A DNA stretch of 64,000 bases. It comes from Rhodococcus aetherivorans. Lineage in GTDB: Bacteria > Actinomycetota > Actinomycetes > Mycobacteriales > Mycobacteriaceae. This document shows, in pieces, positions 37,683-46,738 of this stretch. Made by a program: the position numbers and the translations under genes. The notes beneath the pieces were generated by a model. That model was not told where the DNA came from and did no database searches. It was given only the letters and a program-made list of their open reading frames with translations. The stretch's first letter is position 1. Every line of letters starts with the position of its first letter. The DNA lies in NCBI RefSeq assembly GCF_011058165.1, contig NZ_JAALEG010000020.1:1-64000 (forward strand). Reading direction: 5' to 3'.

Positions 37683-40343
37683 ATGGCAGGAAAGTCGGGT
37701 GCCCGCGGATCGTCGTCAACGACCTCACGGTCGAGGTCGGGCGCGCGCGGCTCGTCCGCCGCCGCGGGCTCGTCGTCGCGGACGAAGAGCAGCACCCGCA
37801 AGCCCGCCCCGACGACCCGCCGGCAACCGGCCGCGCGGCGCCCGGCCCGCGCCACCACCCCCCGGCGCAAGGCGCCCGCCCGCTCGTCGCGGGGCAGCGT
37901 CCTGCACACGCTCGGTCGCGGGATCGGGAGCGGCTGGACGATGATCGCCCGCGGTGTGGGCGCCACCACCCGCACGATGGGCAGGGTGACGGAGGTCGAG
38001 CACGGCCACCGCCGCGACGGCATCGCCCTCGGGCTCATCGCCGCGAGCGTCGTCGTCGCCGGCACCGTCTGGTTCGCGGTCGGTGGCCCGCTCGGGGGCT
38101 GGCTCGAGACCGCAGTCCGCGCGGTCGTCGGCGGCGCCAGCGCGGTGCTGCCGCTGGCCGGCCTCGTGATCGCCGTCGTCCTCATGCGCACCGAGCCGCG
38201 GCCGGAGATCCGGCCCCGGCTCGTCCTCGGGTCGCTGCTCGTCGCGCTTCCCGCACTCGGCCTGTGGCACATCGCCTCGGGTATGCCGGACGACGGCCCG
38301 GGCCGCGAGGGCGGCGCCGGGTTCGTCGGCTACCTGGTGGGCGGACCCCTCACCGACGGTCTGACGGTGTGGCTGTCGGTTCCGTTGCTGCTGATGGCGG
38401 CCGGCTTCGGGATCCTGCTGCTCACCGGCACGACGATCCGGGAACTGCCCGGCATGTTCCGCGACTACTTCGGTCTGCACTACCGAGCCGACGACGAGTA
38501 CGGCGAGTACGACCCGGACCCTGCCGGCGGCTACGACCCGGAGCGCGACCCGACCCTGTTCGACGCCGACGGCTATCCCGTCGAGCGGCGCACCCGGACC
38601 CGGCGGCGCACCCCGGTCGAGAACTACCCCACGGACGAGTTCGACGGCGACGCCCGCACCGAGGTGCTGCCCCTGTGGGAGCCGGATCCGGCGCCCGCCA
38701 CGTCGCCGGCACCCGAACCCGAACCGGCGCCGGAACCGCCGCGGGCCCGCACCCGGCCCAAGGCGGCCCCCGCACCGGTCCCGCCGGCGGAGGAGCCACC
38801 CGCCGACGACAAGCTCGAGCCGCTCGTGCCCGATCGGGTGGTCGAGGGCGACTACACCCTGCCGTCGCTCGGGCTGCTGCTCGAGGGCGACCCACCCAAG
38901 CAGCACAGTTCGGCGAACGATCAGATGATCGAGGCCATCACCGAGGTGCTCGAGCAGTTCAAGATCGACGCCGCCGTCACCGGCTTCACCCGCGGCCCGA
39001 CGGTCACGCGGTACGAGGTGGAACTCGGCCCGGGTGTGAAGGTCGAGAAGATCACCGCACTCGCCCGCAACATCGCCTACGCCGTGGCCACCGACAACGT
39101 GCGACTGCTCGCGCCGATCCCCGGCAAGTCCGCGGTCGGCATCGAGGTCCCGAACTCGGATCGTGAGCTGGTGCGTCTCGCCGATGTGCTCGCCGCACCG
39201 TCGACCCGCAAGGACCATCACCCGCTGGTGATCGGGCTCGGCAAGGACATCGAGGGCGACTTCGTCTGCGCGAACCTGGCGAAGATGCCGCACCTGCTGG
39301 TCGCCGGCTCCACCGGCTCCGGCAAGTCGAGCTTCGTCAACTCGATGCTGGTGTCGCTGCTCGTGCGCGCCACGCCGGACGAGGTCCGGATGATCCTCAT
39401 CGACCCGAAAATGGTCGAGCTCACGCCCTACGAGGGCATCCCGCACCTGATCACGCCCATCATCACCCAGCCGAAGAAGGCGGCCGCCGCCCTCGCGTGG
39501 CTGGTGGAGGAGATGGAACAGCGCTACCAGGACATGCAGGCCAACCGGGTGCGGCACATCGACGACTTCAACACCAAGGTCAGGTCCGGCGAGATCACCG
39601 CGCCGCTCGGCAGCGAGCGCGTCTACCGGCCCTACCCGTACATCCTGGCGATCGTCGACGAGCTCGCCGACCTGATGATGACGGCCCCGCGCGACGTGGA
39701 GGACGCGATCGTGCGGATCACCCAGAAGGCCCGCGCCGCCGGCATCCATCTGGTGCTCGCCACGCAGCGGCCCTCGGTGGACGTCGTGACCGGCCTGATC
39801 AAGACGAACGTGCCGTCGCGGCTCGCGTTCGCCACGTCGTCGCTGACCGACTCCCGGGTCATCCTCGACCAGCCCGGTGCCGAGAAGCTCATCGGCATGG
39901 GCGACGGCCTGTTCCTGCCGATGGGCGCCGGCAAGCCGATCCGGATGCAGGGCGCGTTCATCACCGACGAGGAGATCGCGGCCGTCGTCGACTTCGCCAA
40001 GAACCAGAAGGAACCGGAGTACACCGAGGGCGTCACGACGGCGAAGGCGGGCGAGAAGAAGGACGTCGACCCCGACATCGGCGACGACCTCGACGTTCTC
40101 CTGCAGGCGGTCGAGCTGGTGGTGTCGAGCCAGTTCGGTTCGACGTCGATGCTGCAGCGCAAGCTGCGCGTCGGCTTCGCGAAGGCGGGTCGGCTGATGG
40201 ATCTGATGGAGACCCGCGGCGTCGTCGGTCCCAGCGAGGGGTCCAAGGCGCGGGAGGTCCTGGTCAAACCGGAGGAACTCGACGGCCTGCTGTTCTCGAT
40301 CCGCGGCGGCGGGGACGGGGCGGCGCCGGCGCCGGCGGAGTAG
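37683..40343 (+). CDS. ftsK: DNA translocase FtsK/SpoIIIE
   Basis: FtsK pumps chromosomal DNA through the closing septum and activates XerCD at dif. The 886-residue protein starts with a basic Ser/Arg-rich tail. About four transmembrane helices follow between residues 115 and 260, then a Pro/Ala-rich acidic linker, the alpha/beta motor with Walker [12 protein letters not shown] (about residue 540) and Walker [12 protein letters not shown], and the winged-helix gamma domain that reads KOPS ([22 protein letters not shown]). ATG 37683 lies seven bases after a TAACCT -10-like box (37670-37675), so it is probably leaderless. Confidence 0.96.
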   Translation: MAGKSGARGSSSTTSRSRSGARGSSAAAGSSSRTKSSTRKPAPTTRRQPAARRPARATTPRRKAPARSSRGSVLHTLGRGIGSGWTMIARGVGATTRTMGRVTEVEHGHRRDGIALGLIAASVVVAGTVWFAVGGPLGGWLETAVRAVVGGASAVLPLAGLVIAVVLMRTEPRPEIRPRLVLGSLLVALPALGLWHIASGMPDDGPGREGGAGFVGYLVGGPLTDGLTVWLSVPLLLMAAGFGILLLTGTTIRELPGMFRDYFGLHYRADDEYGEYDPDPAGGYDPERDPTLFDADGYPVERRTRTRRRTPVENYPTDEFDGDARTEVLPLWEPDPAPATSPAPEPEPAPEPPRARTRPKAAPAPVPPAEEPPADDKLEPLVPDRVVEGDYTLPSLGLLLEGDPPKQHSSANDQMIEAITEVLEQFKIDAAVTGFTRGPTVTRYEVELGPGVKVEKITALARNIAYAVATDNVRLLAPIPGKSAVGIEVPNSDRELVRLADVLAAPSTRKDHHPLVIGLGKDIEGDFVCANLAKMPHLLVAGSTGSGKSSFVNSMLVSLLVRATPDEVRMILIDPKMVELTPYEGIPHLITPIITQPKKAAAALAWLVEEMEQRYQDMQANRVRHIDDFNTKVRSGEITAPLGSERVYRPYPYILAIVDELADLMMTAPRDVEDAIVRITQKARAAGIHLVLATQRPSVDVVTGLIKTNVPSRLAFATSSLTDSRVILDQPGAEKLIGMGDGLFLPMGAGKPIRMQGAFITDEEIAAVVDFAKNQKEPEYTEGVTTAKAGEKKDVDPDIGDDLDVLLQAVELVVSSQFGSTSMLQRKLRVGFAKAGRLMDLMETRGVVGPSEGSKAREVLVKPEELDGLLFSIRGGGDGAAPAPAE

Positions 40344-40396
40344 GGCCGGCGGCACGGTTCGATGCCGCGACCCGCGTGTGGTTGAATGGGAGACGT

Positions 40397-40542
40397 GGAG
40401 GGGAGTATCCCCTAACCCGCGGCAGTTCCGTCAACACGTGCGACACCGATGTCGTTCCGGGGCTGCCGACCTCGAAGCCGCACCGTCGAGCTGCGATCCG
40501 AGGTGGGAGAGACCTCCGGTGGTTAGCTGTACCTACCGGAGG
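40397..40542 (+). promoter_or_regulatory. Probable yybP-ykoY manganese riboswitch upstream of terC
   Basis: The 210-bp leader of terC holds hallmarks of the yybP-ykoY Mn2+ riboswitch: the loop GGGGAGTA (40400-40407) and a distal GAGACC, closed by stem P1 (GGAGG 40397-40401 with CCTCC 40513-40517). The P1 3' strand extends to CCTCCGGT (40513-40520), which is perfectly complementary to ACCGGAGG (40535-40542), the terC Shine-Dalgarno. So P1 and the SD-sequestering stem exclude each other, and metal binding that stabilises P1 would free the SD. Class assignment rests on motif recall and on the terC partner. Confidence 0.78.
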
Positions 40543-40553
40543 AATATCTGCCG

Positions 40554-41540
40554 ATGCATGTCACCCCGCTCACCTGGATCGTCACCATCCTGGTGATTCT
40601 CGGGCTCTTCGTCTTCGACTTCTACGCCCACGTCCGCAAACCGCACGCGCCGTCGCTGCGCGAGTCAGGCTTCTGGTCGGCGGTGTTCATCGGCCTCGCC
40701 GTGGTGTTCGGCGTCGTGGTGTTCGCGATCTGGGGGCCGACGTACGGCGGTGAGTACTTCGCCGGTTACGTCACCGAGAAGGCCCTCAGCGTCGACAACC
40801 TGTTCGTGTTCGTCATCATCATGTCGACCTTCGCGGTGCCGCGCGAGTACCAGCAGAAGGTGCTCACGATCGGCATCGTCCTGGCGCTCGTGATGCGCGG
40901 GGCGTTCATCGCCGTGGGTGCCGCGGCCATCAACGCCTACAGCTGGGTGTTCTACCTGTTCGGGGCGTTCCTCATCTACACCGCGATCAAGCTGATCCGC
41001 GAGCACGGAGACGAGGTCGAGCACGAGAAGGAGCGGGAGAACCGCATCGTCTCGCTGGTCCGCAAGGTGTACCCGACCACCGACGAGTACCACGGCGACA
41101 AGCTGTTCACCCGGATCGACGGCAAGCGCTTCGCCACCCCGATGCTGCTCGCCCTCGCCGCCATCGGCTTCACCGACATCCTGTTCGCGCTCGACTCGAT
41201 CCCGGCGATCTACGGCCTCACCAGCGAGCCCTACCTGGTGTTCACCGCCAACGCGTTCGCCCTGATGGGCCTGCGGCAGCTGTTCTTCCTCATCGGCGGT
41301 CTGCTCGAGCGGTTGGTCTACCTGTCCTACGGCCTGTCCGTGATCCTCGCGTTCATCGGCGTCAAGCTGGTGCTGCACGCGCTGCACGAGAACACCCTGT
41401 CGTTCGTCAACGGCGGTGAGCACGTCGCGGTGCCGGAGATCTCGACCTGGCTGTCGCTGGGCGTGATCGTCGGCGTGCTGGTGGTGACGACCGTCGCGAG
41501 CCTGCTCAAGACGCGCAGCGAGAAGGCCGACCTCACCTGA
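40554..41540 (+). CDS. TerC family membrane protein, probable Mn2+ exporter
   Basis: This 328-residue TerC/Alx-type protein has about nine transmembrane helices. It has the two family acidic signatures EKALSVDNLFVF and DILFALDSIPA, whose Asp residues are thought to form the metal path. Alx- and TerC-type proteins under yybP-ykoY control export or adjust Mn2+. ATG 40554 follows GGAGG (40538-40542) at eleven bases. With the mntABC-R importer operon 30 kb upstream, the window contains both halves of manganese balance. Confidence 0.9.
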   Translation: MHVTPLTWIVTILVILGLFVFDFYAHVRKPHAPSLRESGFWSAVFIGLAVVFGVVVFAIWGPTYGGEYFAGYVTEKALSVDNLFVFVIIMSTFAVPREYQQKVLTIGIVLALVMRGAFIAVGAAAINAYSWVFYLFGAFLIYTAIKLIREHGDEVEHEKERENRIVSLVRKVYPTTDEYHGDKLFTRIDGKRFATPMLLALAAIGFTDILFALDSIPAIYGLTSEPYLVFTANAFALMGLRQLFFLIGGLLERLVYLSYGLSVILAFIGVKLVLHALHENTLSFVNGGEHVAVPEISTWLSLGVIVGVLVVTTVASLLKTRSEKADLT

Positions 41541-41566
41541 CCTTCCCGCCGCGCCGGTGACGGGCG

Positions 41567-41851
41567 TCAGTCGTTGAAGACGCCCATCACCGGGAGCCAC
41601 TGCGTGATCCGGACCTCGTCGAGCAGCCCCTGACGGGCGAACGGATCCTGAGCCATGACCTCCCGCACCGCGGGCTCGTCCGCGGCCTCGACGAGGATCA
41701 GTGCGCCGGACCCGTCGGCCCACGGGCCGGTCGCGCGCACCGTCCCGGCCTCGACGAGTTCGCCGAGCCAGCCGCGGTGGGCGGGCCGGTGCTCGTCGCG
41801 GCCGCTCGCGGTGGCCTCGGAGTAGGTGTACTCGACGGCGAACAGGGGCAT
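41567..41851 (-). CDS. YciI family protein
   Basis: This 94-residue protein of the YciI ferredoxin-like fold starts MPLFAVEYTYSEATASGRDEHRPAHRGWL. It keeps the family His/Asp pair (the RPAHRGWL region and QDPFA). Most members are of unknown function; some are hydrolase-like. ATG 41851 is chosen because GAGGA lies just upstream; an in-frame ATG at 41863 would add four residues. M. tuberculosis Rv2749, next to ftsK, is the positional equivalent. The gene converges on terC with a 26-bp gap. Confidence 0.85.
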   Translation of the reverse strand: MPLFAVEYTYSEATASGRDEHRPAHRGWLGELVEAGTVRATGPWADGSGALILVEAADEPAVREVMAQDPFARQGLLDEVRITQWLPVMGVFND

Positions 41852-41891
41852 GGGTCCTCGCATTCGTGACAGGTGGGCGGAAGGGGGCGGC

Positions 41892-42419
41892 TCAGAGCGT
41901 GAGCAGCATCCGGGTGTTTCCGAGGGTGTTCGGTTTGACGTAGCTCAGATCCAGGAACTCGGCGACACCGGTGTCGTACGAGCGGCACATCTCCGCGTAC
42001 ACCTCGGCGGTGACGGGTGTGCCGTCGATCTCGGTGAATCCGTGCCGGCCGAAGAACTCGACCTCGAACGTGAGCACGAACAGCCGTTCGAGTTCGAGTT
42101 CGCGGGCGACGTCGATCAGGCGGGACACCACGAGGTGGCCGACCCCGCGACCCTTGACCCGGGGATCCACCGCGACGGTCCGGATCTCGCCCAGGTCGGA
42201 CCACAGCACGTGCAGGGCCCCGCAGCCGACCACGGTGCCCGTCGTCTCGGCCACCCAGAACTCCTGCACGGCCTCGTACAGCGTGACGAGGTTCTTCTCC
42301 AGGAGGATCTTGCCCGAGTAGATGTCGACCAGCCGCTTGATCTCCGGAATGTCGCCGGTTCGCGCACGTCGTACGAGGATGCGGTCGTGAGTCCCCTGGT
42401 CCGTCGTCCGCGAAGTCAT
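41892..42419 (-). CDS. argA: Amino-acid N-acetyltransferase (short ArgA, N-acetylglutamate synthase)
   Basis: This single-domain GNAT acetyltransferase of 175 residues is the counterpart of M. tuberculosis Rv2747, which makes N-acetylglutamate, the first step of arginine synthesis, without the kinase-like domain of classical ArgA. The acetyl-CoA site is seen in IRTVAVDPRVKGRGVGHLVVSRLI, and FEVEFFGRHGFTEID is typical of this subgroup. On the minus strand a TACTGT -10-like box (42433-42428) lies eight bases before the ATG. It is divergent from pgsA, as in M. tuberculosis. Confidence 0.9.
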   Translation of the reverse strand: MTSRTTDQGTHDRILVRRARTGDIPEIKRLVDIYSGKILLEKNLVTLYEAVQEFWVAETTGTVVGCGALHVLWSDLGEIRTVAVDPRVKGRGVGHLVVSRLIDVARELELERLFVLTFEVEFFGRHGFTEIDGTPVTAEVYAEMCRSYDTGVAEFLDLSYVKPNTLGNTRMLLTL

Positions 42420-42462
42420 AGTGGTGAACAGTAGCCGGTCGCTCTACCGATATTGTGTCCGT

Positions 42463-42555
42463 GTGCCGGTCGGATCCCCATGCTCACGTGTCGCCCCGGC
42501 GGACCCGGGTCCGCCTCGTCCTGCGGCGACGTCCGTGGCGCGGAGGCCGGCGTGA
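42463..42555 (+). CDS. 30-codon upstream ORF coupled to pgsA
   Basis: GTG 42463 opens a 30-codon frame (VPVGSPCSRVAPADPG...) whose TGA overlaps the pgsA GTG by four bases (GTGA). A TATTGT -10-like box (42451-42456) ends six bases before it, so it could be the first, leaderless frame of the pgsA mRNA. It has no recognisable domain and may serve only to load ribosomes for pgsA, which lacks a clear Shine-Dalgarno. The coding status is not proven. Confidence 0.35.
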   Translation: MPVGSPCSRVAPADPGPPRPAATSVARRPA

Positions 42556-43208
42556 GCGCGCCGCATCCGGAGGTGGCCGGAACCGGCGGTGCGGCGGCGG
42601 CTCCCGGGCCGCATGCCCCCGCGGCCGCGGAGCCGGTCCCGCTGTGGAACATCGCCAACATCCTCACCATGCTGCGGATCGTTCTGGTGCCGGTCTTCCT
42701 TCTGGTGCTGTTCGTCGGCGACGGTCACGACGTCGCGTGGCGCATCGCCGCGACGGGTGTGTTCGCCGTCGCGGCGATCACGGACCGCATCGACGGACAG
42801 CTCGCCCGCAAGTACGGACTCGTGACCGATTTCGGCAAGCTCGCCGATCCGATCGCCGACAAGGCGCTCATCGGCGCCGCCCTCGTGGGCCTGTCGCTGC
42901 TCGGTGACCTGTCGTGGTGGGTGACCGGCATCATCGCGGCCCGCGAGCTCGGCGTCACGGCGCTGCGCTTCTTCGTGCTGCGGCACGCGGTGATCCCCGC
43001 CAGCCGCGGCGGGAAGGCCAAGACCCTGGTCCAGACGCTCGCGATCGTGCTGTACCTGCTCCCGCTGCCGGAGGCGGCGATGCCCTTCGCCGTCGCCCTC
43101 ATGGGACTCGCGGTGATCCTGACGGTGGGCACCGGCATCGACTACGTGGTCCAGGCGGCGCGACTGCGCGCCGGGGTGCACCGCGTCGAACAACAGCACG
43201 GGGAGTGA
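42552..43208 (+). CDS. pgsA: CDP-alcohol phosphatidyltransferase, phosphatidylglycerophosphate synthase
   Basis: This 218-residue membrane enzyme is of the CDP-alcohol phosphatidyltransferase family. It corresponds to M. tuberculosis PgsA3 (Rv2746c), which condenses CDP-diacylglycerol with glycerol 3-phosphate on the way to phosphatidylglycerol and cardiolipin. The family motif DG(x)2AR(x)8G(x)3D(x)3D is seen as DGQLARKYGLVTDFGKLADPIADK, with a variant ITDRID before it. GTG 42552 was chosen for its overlap with the upstream frame; ATG 42480 or TTG 42453 would add a Cys/Gly-rich stretch not typical of the family. Confidence 0.88.
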   Translation: MSAPHPEVAGTGGAAAAPGPHAPAAAEPVPLWNIANILTMLRIVLVPVFLLVLFVGDGHDVAWRIAATGVFAVAAITDRIDGQLARKYGLVTDFGKLADPIADKALIGAALVGLSLLGDLSWWVTGIIAARELGVTALRFFVLRHAVIPASRGGKAKTLVQTLAIVLYLLPLPEAAMPFAVALMGLAVILTVGTGIDYVVQAARLRAGVHRVEQQHGE

Positions 43209-43212
43209 GGCG

Positions 43213-43713
43213 GTGCCCGACCCGCTCGTTCCCGGCACCGCGGCCGCGGACCTGGTCGCGACCCTGGCCGCGCGGCGGCAGACGGTGGCCACGGCCGAAT
43301 CACTCACGGCCGGGCTGATTGCGGCGACGATCGCCGGGGTACCCGGCGCCAGCGTGGTGCTGCGCGGGGGGCTGATCGTCTACGCCACCGACCTCAAGTC
43401 CACCCTGGGCGGCGTGGACCCGGAACGGCTCGCGGCGGACGGGCCGGTCTCCGAGTCCACCGCCGCGGCCCTGGCCGAGGGCGCAGCGACTCGCTGCGGA
43501 GCGACGTGGGGCGTGGGCATCACCGGCGTGGCCGGACCGGATCCGCAGGACGGGCACCCGCCGGGCACGCTGTATCTCGGGATCGCCGGGCCGGGCGGCA
43601 CGGTGGTCACCCGCCCGCCGGTGCGCGGGGACCGGTGGGACATCCGGGCCGGGGCTGCCCGTGCCGCCGTGTCGGGCCTACTCACCCGCGTGCGCGGCGC
43701 CGCGGGGATGTAG
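43213..43713 (+). CDS. cinA: CinA C-terminal domain protein (nicotinamide-nucleotide amidase type)
   Basis: This 166-residue protein is the stand-alone CinA C-terminal (PncC-like) domain, which deamidates nicotinamide mononucleotide in NAD recycling. It has AESLTAGLIAATIAGVPGAS, the GGLIVYATDLKS segment and GITGVAGPDPQDGHPPGTLYLGIA. GTG 43213 lies five bases after the pgsA stop, so the two are co-transcribed. Short CinA proteins before clgR are common in Mycobacteriales. Amidase activity is inferred from the family. Confidence 0.88.
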   Translation: MPDPLVPGTAAADLVATLAARRQTVATAESLTAGLIAATIAGVPGASVVLRGGLIVYATDLKSTLGGVDPERLAADGPVSESTAAALAEGAATRCGATWGVGITGVAGPDPQDGHPPGTLYLGIAGPGGTVVTRPPVRGDRWDIRAGAARAAVSGLLTRVRGAAGM

Positions 43714-43796
43714 TGTCTTGACACCGCGGTACCGGTGGCAGCCGGACCCGTGCGGAGCCGCGCCCGGCAGGGTTTTCGTGCCCGGGCGGGGAGCCG

Positions 43797-43823
43797 GGAA
43801 CCCGGCGACGTGCGTCGTGCGTT
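43797..43823 (+). promoter_or_regulatory. Sigma-E-like (ECF) promoter for clgR-pspA
   Basis: GGAACC (43797-43802) and CGTT (43820-43823) are separated by 17 bases, matching the -35 and -10 elements of mycobacterial sigma-E promoters. The clgR start is 35 bases downstream. In M. tuberculosis the clgR-pspA operon belongs to the sigma-E envelope-stress regulon, so the position is as expected. Confidence 0.65.
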
Positions 43824-43858
43824 GACGGGTTGAGCGACGACGGACGAAGGAGGATGGG

Positions 43859-44257
43859 ATGGCGCTGTTGTTGCGTGAGGCAATCGGTGACAGTCTTCGG
43901 CGCACCCGCGTTTCGCAGAGCCGCACCCTGCGTGAGGTCTCCAGCAGCGCCCGGGTCAGCCTCGGCTACCTCTCCGAGATCGAACGCGGGCGCAAGGAGG
44001 CGTCGAGCGAACTGCTCGCCGCGATCTGCGACGCCCTCGACGTCCCCTTGTCCGACGTGCTCTTCGACGTCAGCGAGTCGCTTGCCGATGCGGTTCCCGC
44101 CCGCGGCCGGACCCCGGTCGGGGCGGCGGCAGGTCTCGGGGCCGAGCCGAAGTCCCGGGACTCGGACGCCCGCGCCGCCGAGCACGCGGCGCTCGTGGCG
44201 CAGGACACGCGTGTGGTGATCCCGCCGCCGGCGGCACGCGCGCTGGCCGCCGCATAA
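43859..44257 (+). CDS. clgR: XRE-family regulator ClgR
   Basis: ClgR activates clp protease genes and the psp membrane-stress response in actinobacteria. The 132-residue protein has an XRE helix-turn-helix ([48 protein letters not shown]) and an alanine-rich C-terminus ending AALAAA-like (ARALAAA), a tail that makes ClgR a Clp substrate in related species. ATG 43859 is preceded by GAAGGAGG with five-base spacing; an out-of-frame ATG lies at 43854. It heads clgR-pspA-pspM behind the sigma-E-like promoter. Confidence 0.93.
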   Translation: MALLLREAIGDSLRRTRVSQSRTLREVSSSARVSLGYLSEIERGRKEASSELLAAICDALDVPLSDVLFDVSESLADAVPARGRTPVGAAAGLGAEPKSRDSDARAAEHAALVAQDTRVVIPPPAARALAAA

Positions 44258-44451
44258 CATGGAGGACGGACCGCGCCGGCCTGGCCGGACGCGGCCGAAA
44301 GCGACACAATTCGGGTCACCACCGGGGGGTGGCTCGGGACACACGGCGGCCGGGTACGCGGGGATCACACGGCCGACCGGAAACGGTGCGCGAGGGCCGC
44401 GCACCGGGTCGCGTTCGCCGCGGCGTACCAGATGGAGGCAGGATCACTCCC

Positions 44452-45267
44452 ATGGCTAATCCGTTCGTCAAGGGTTGGAAGTACCTGATGGCGCTCTTCA
44501 ACTCGAAGATCGATGAGAAGGCCGATCCGAAGGTCCAGATTCAGCAGGCGATCGAGGACGCGCAGCGCCAGCACCAGGCACTGTCCCAGCAGGCCGCGTC
44601 CGTCATCGGCAATCAGCGTCAGCTCGAGATGAAACTCAACCGTCAGCTCGACGAGGTCGAGAAGCTCAACGCGAGCGCGCGGCAGGCCGTGCTCATGGCG
44701 GATCAGGCCAACGCCGCCGGCGACACCGAGAAGGCCATCCAGTACACGAACGCCGCGGAGGCGTTCGCGGCCCAGCTGGTGACCGCCGAGCAGTCCGTCG
44801 AGGATCTGAAGGTGCTGCACGATCAGTCGCTGCAGGCCGCGGCGCAGGCGAAGAAGGCCGTCGAGCAGAACGCGATGGCTCTCCAGCAGAAGGTGGCCGA
44901 GCGCACCAAGCTGCTCAGCCAGCTCGAGCAGGCCAAGATGCAGGAGCGCGTGAGCGAGTCCCTGCGCTCGATGGACTCGACGCTCGCCGCGCCCGGCACC
45001 ACGCCGAGTCTCGACGCGGTCCGCGAGAAGATCGAGCGTCGTTACGCCACCGCGCTCGGATCCGCCGAGCTCGCGCAGAACTCGGTGCACGGCCGGATGC
45101 TCGAGGTCCAGCAGGCCACCGTCCAGATGGCCGGCCACAGCCGTCTCGAGCAGATCCGGGCCTCCATGAAGGGCGAGGCGCTGCCCGGCGCGGCGGCACC
45201 CGCGACCCCCGCGGTCAACCCCACCAAGGAACCGCCGTCGGCGGCGGGAAGCGCCGGCTCGCAGTAG
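44452..45267 (+). CDS. pspA: PspA/IM30 family envelope-stress protein (35-kDa antigen type)
   Basis: PspA protects the cytoplasmic membrane by forming ESCRT-III-like assemblies. The 271-residue protein has an amphipathic N-terminus ([21 protein letters not shown]), a long Gln/Ala-rich coiled coil (about residues 25-225) and an Ala/Pro-rich tail. It is the counterpart of Rv2744c. ATG 44452 follows an AGGA at nine bases. The 194-bp gap after clgR has no gene; the order clgR-pspA-pspM is as in mycobacteria, where PspA also holds back ClgR. Confidence 0.95.
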   Translation: MANPFVKGWKYLMALFNSKIDEKADPKVQIQQAIEDAQRQHQALSQQAASVIGNQRQLEMKLNRQLDEVEKLNASARQAVLMADQANAAGDTEKAIQYTNAAEAFAAQLVTAEQSVEDLKVLHDQSLQAAAQAKKAVEQNAMALQQKVAERTKLLSQLEQAKMQERVSESLRSMDSTLAAPGTTPSLDAVREKIERRYATALGSAELAQNSVHGRMLEVQQATVQMAGHSRLEQIRASMKGEALPGAAAPATPAVNPTKEPPSAAGSAGSQ

Positions 45268-45307
45268 CGCCGGGGTCGATGGCAGACGGCAGAAACGCGG
45301 CAACGCA

Positions 45308-46117
45308 ATGAACACACCCGCACGCGGCCGGACCGGACAGTTCCCCGGTCCGGCCGCGGCTGCGCTCCGGGACATGACCGGCAGCGTGGTCGAGGCGGCG
45401 CGCCGCTGGAACGACCCCGCGGCCCGGGTGCGCCGCAAGAAGCGCCGCGCCCGCCGGCGTGCCCGCCTGTTCGGCGCAGCCTCCGGAATGAGCGGTGTCG
45501 GCACCGCGACGCTGGTGGCCGCGTCGGCCCCCGACTGGACCATCGTCGCCACCGGCGGGACGACCGCCGCGCTCGTCGTGCCCGCCGTGCTGGCGGTGCG
45601 TACCTTCCGGCGCCTCGACGCCGTGCCGCTGCCGCCGCCGGCACCCGCCCGCCGGGCCCTGCCGCCGTCGGGTTCCGTCGCGCGGGCCCCGATGGCCCGG
45701 CTGGCGAGCGACGAACAGAGCCTCGCCCAGCTGCTGACGGTGCTGGCTCGTTCCCGCACCGTCGCCGCCGACGACCTCGAGGAGATCGCCGCGGCCGCCC
45801 GGGAGGCCTCCGACGCGCTCGAGGCCGTCGCGGTGGATGTGGTCGCGCTCGAATCCGCCGCCCGGGACAGCGCCGCCGCCGGGGCGCACCTCGGGGCGGC
45901 CGTCGCGGCCGCCGGACAGCGACTCGACACGGGCGTCGACCAATTCGAGGAACTCGTCGCCGCCGCGGCCCGGCTCGCGGCGGCCCCCGACGGAACCCGT
46001 TCGATGGCCCTGCTCGACCGCCAGCGCGCCGAGCTGATCTCGGCCTCGGACCGGCTCGAGAGCTGGGCCCAGTCGTGGCGGGAGATCCGGCAGATCGAGG
46101 GCCGCTACCGGTACTGA
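45308..46117 (+). CDS. pspM: PspM, PspA-associated membrane protein (Rv2743c-like)
   Basis: This 269-residue protein has a basic N-terminal region ([17 protein letters not shown]). Two hydrophobic segments follow (about residues 55-100: MSGVGTATLVAASAP and WTIVATGGTTAALVVPAVLAV), then an Ala-rich helical C-terminal half likely to form a coiled coil. Position and length match M. tuberculosis Rv2743c (PspM), which recruits PspA to the membrane. ATG 45308 lies 40 bases after pspA. No PspN (Rv2742c) homologue follows; the convergent biotin transporter gene begins 15 bases on. Confidence 0.85.
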   Translation: MNTPARGRTGQFPGPAAAALRDMTGSVVEAARRWNDPAARVRRKKRRARRRARLFGAASGMSGVGTATLVAASAPDWTIVATGGTTAALVVPAVLAVRTFRRLDAVPLPPPAPARRALPPSGSVARAPMARLASDEQSLAQLLTVLARSRTVAADDLEEIAAAAREASDALEAVAVDVVALESAARDSAAAGAHLGAAVAAAGQRLDTGVDQFEELVAAAARLAAAPDGTRSMALLDRQRAELISASDRLESWAQSWREIRQIEGRYRY

Positions 46118-46132
46118 CGTCGTCCCGGTGGC

Positions 46133-46738
46133 TCAGTCGTCCAGGCCGCGGGCGACGAGGGCCTCGCCCATCGCCTCCGCGGTCAGCAACGCCCCCACGA
46201 CGACGGGCACCGCCAGGGCCCGTAGCGAGAAGCCGAGCCCGCGGGCCTTGCGTGCCTCGGTCACCTGCGCGACGATCCCGCCGAGCATCGGGACGGCCCG
46301 GACGGTCATCACCAGCACGAGGCCGACCCGCTCCGGATCCACGCCGACCCGCCGGAACGGGCCCAGCCCCGCCACGATCGCATCGAGCATGTCGCTCACC
46401 CGGGTGGTCAGCGTCACCAGCGCGGCGAGGGCCACGGCAACCAGCAGCTGACCGGAGACCACCACCGCCCGCTCCCAGCCGGCGAGCAGCACCTGGAACG
46501 CCGCGATCACCACGAGCATCCACAACAGCGGCCGGAGCTGTCGCAGCGCGGGCCGGGGCGGGATCCGCGCCAGCAGGTAGAGCCCGAGCACGACCGCCCC
46601 GGCCACCGGCACCTGCCACGGTTGCCGCATCCACACCGTGAGCGCGACGATGAGCACCGCGGTGACCAGCAGCTTCGGGCCCGCGGGCGCCCGGTGCAAC
46701 GGCGACGCCGCGCGATGGTACAAGCCCAGGGTGCTCAC
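46133..46738 (-). CDS. bioN: ECF transporter transmembrane component (EcfT/BioN)
   Basis: This 201-residue EcfT-type protein has about five transmembrane helices. It has the two coupling-helix Ala-Arg-Gly motifs that dock to the ATPase: VTEARKARGLGFSLRAL and GEALVARGLDD. It works with the upstream ATPase and the BioY S-component to import biotin. Its ATG overlaps the ATPase stop by four bases. The gene is the third of a minus-strand bioY-bioM-bioN operon. Confidence 0.92.
   Translation of the reverse strand: MSTLGLYHRAASPLHRAPAGPKLLVTAVLIVALTVWMRQPWQVPVAGAVVLGLYLLARIPPRPALRQLRPLLWMLVVIAAFQVLLAGWERAVVVSGQLLVAVALAALVTLTTRVSDMLDAIVAGLGPFRRVGVDPERVGLVLVMTVRAVPMLGGIVAQVTEARKARGLGFSLRALAVPVVVGALLTAEAMGEALVARGLDD

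Noticed and set aside
37725-40355. Minus-strand open frame opposite ftsK
   Set aside because: It is a shadow of ftsK with no recognisable domain.
43718-43743. TTGACA after cinA as a housekeeping promoter for clgR
   Set aside because: No -10 element is found at 16-18 bases; the sigma-E-like pair at 43797-43823 is better placed.
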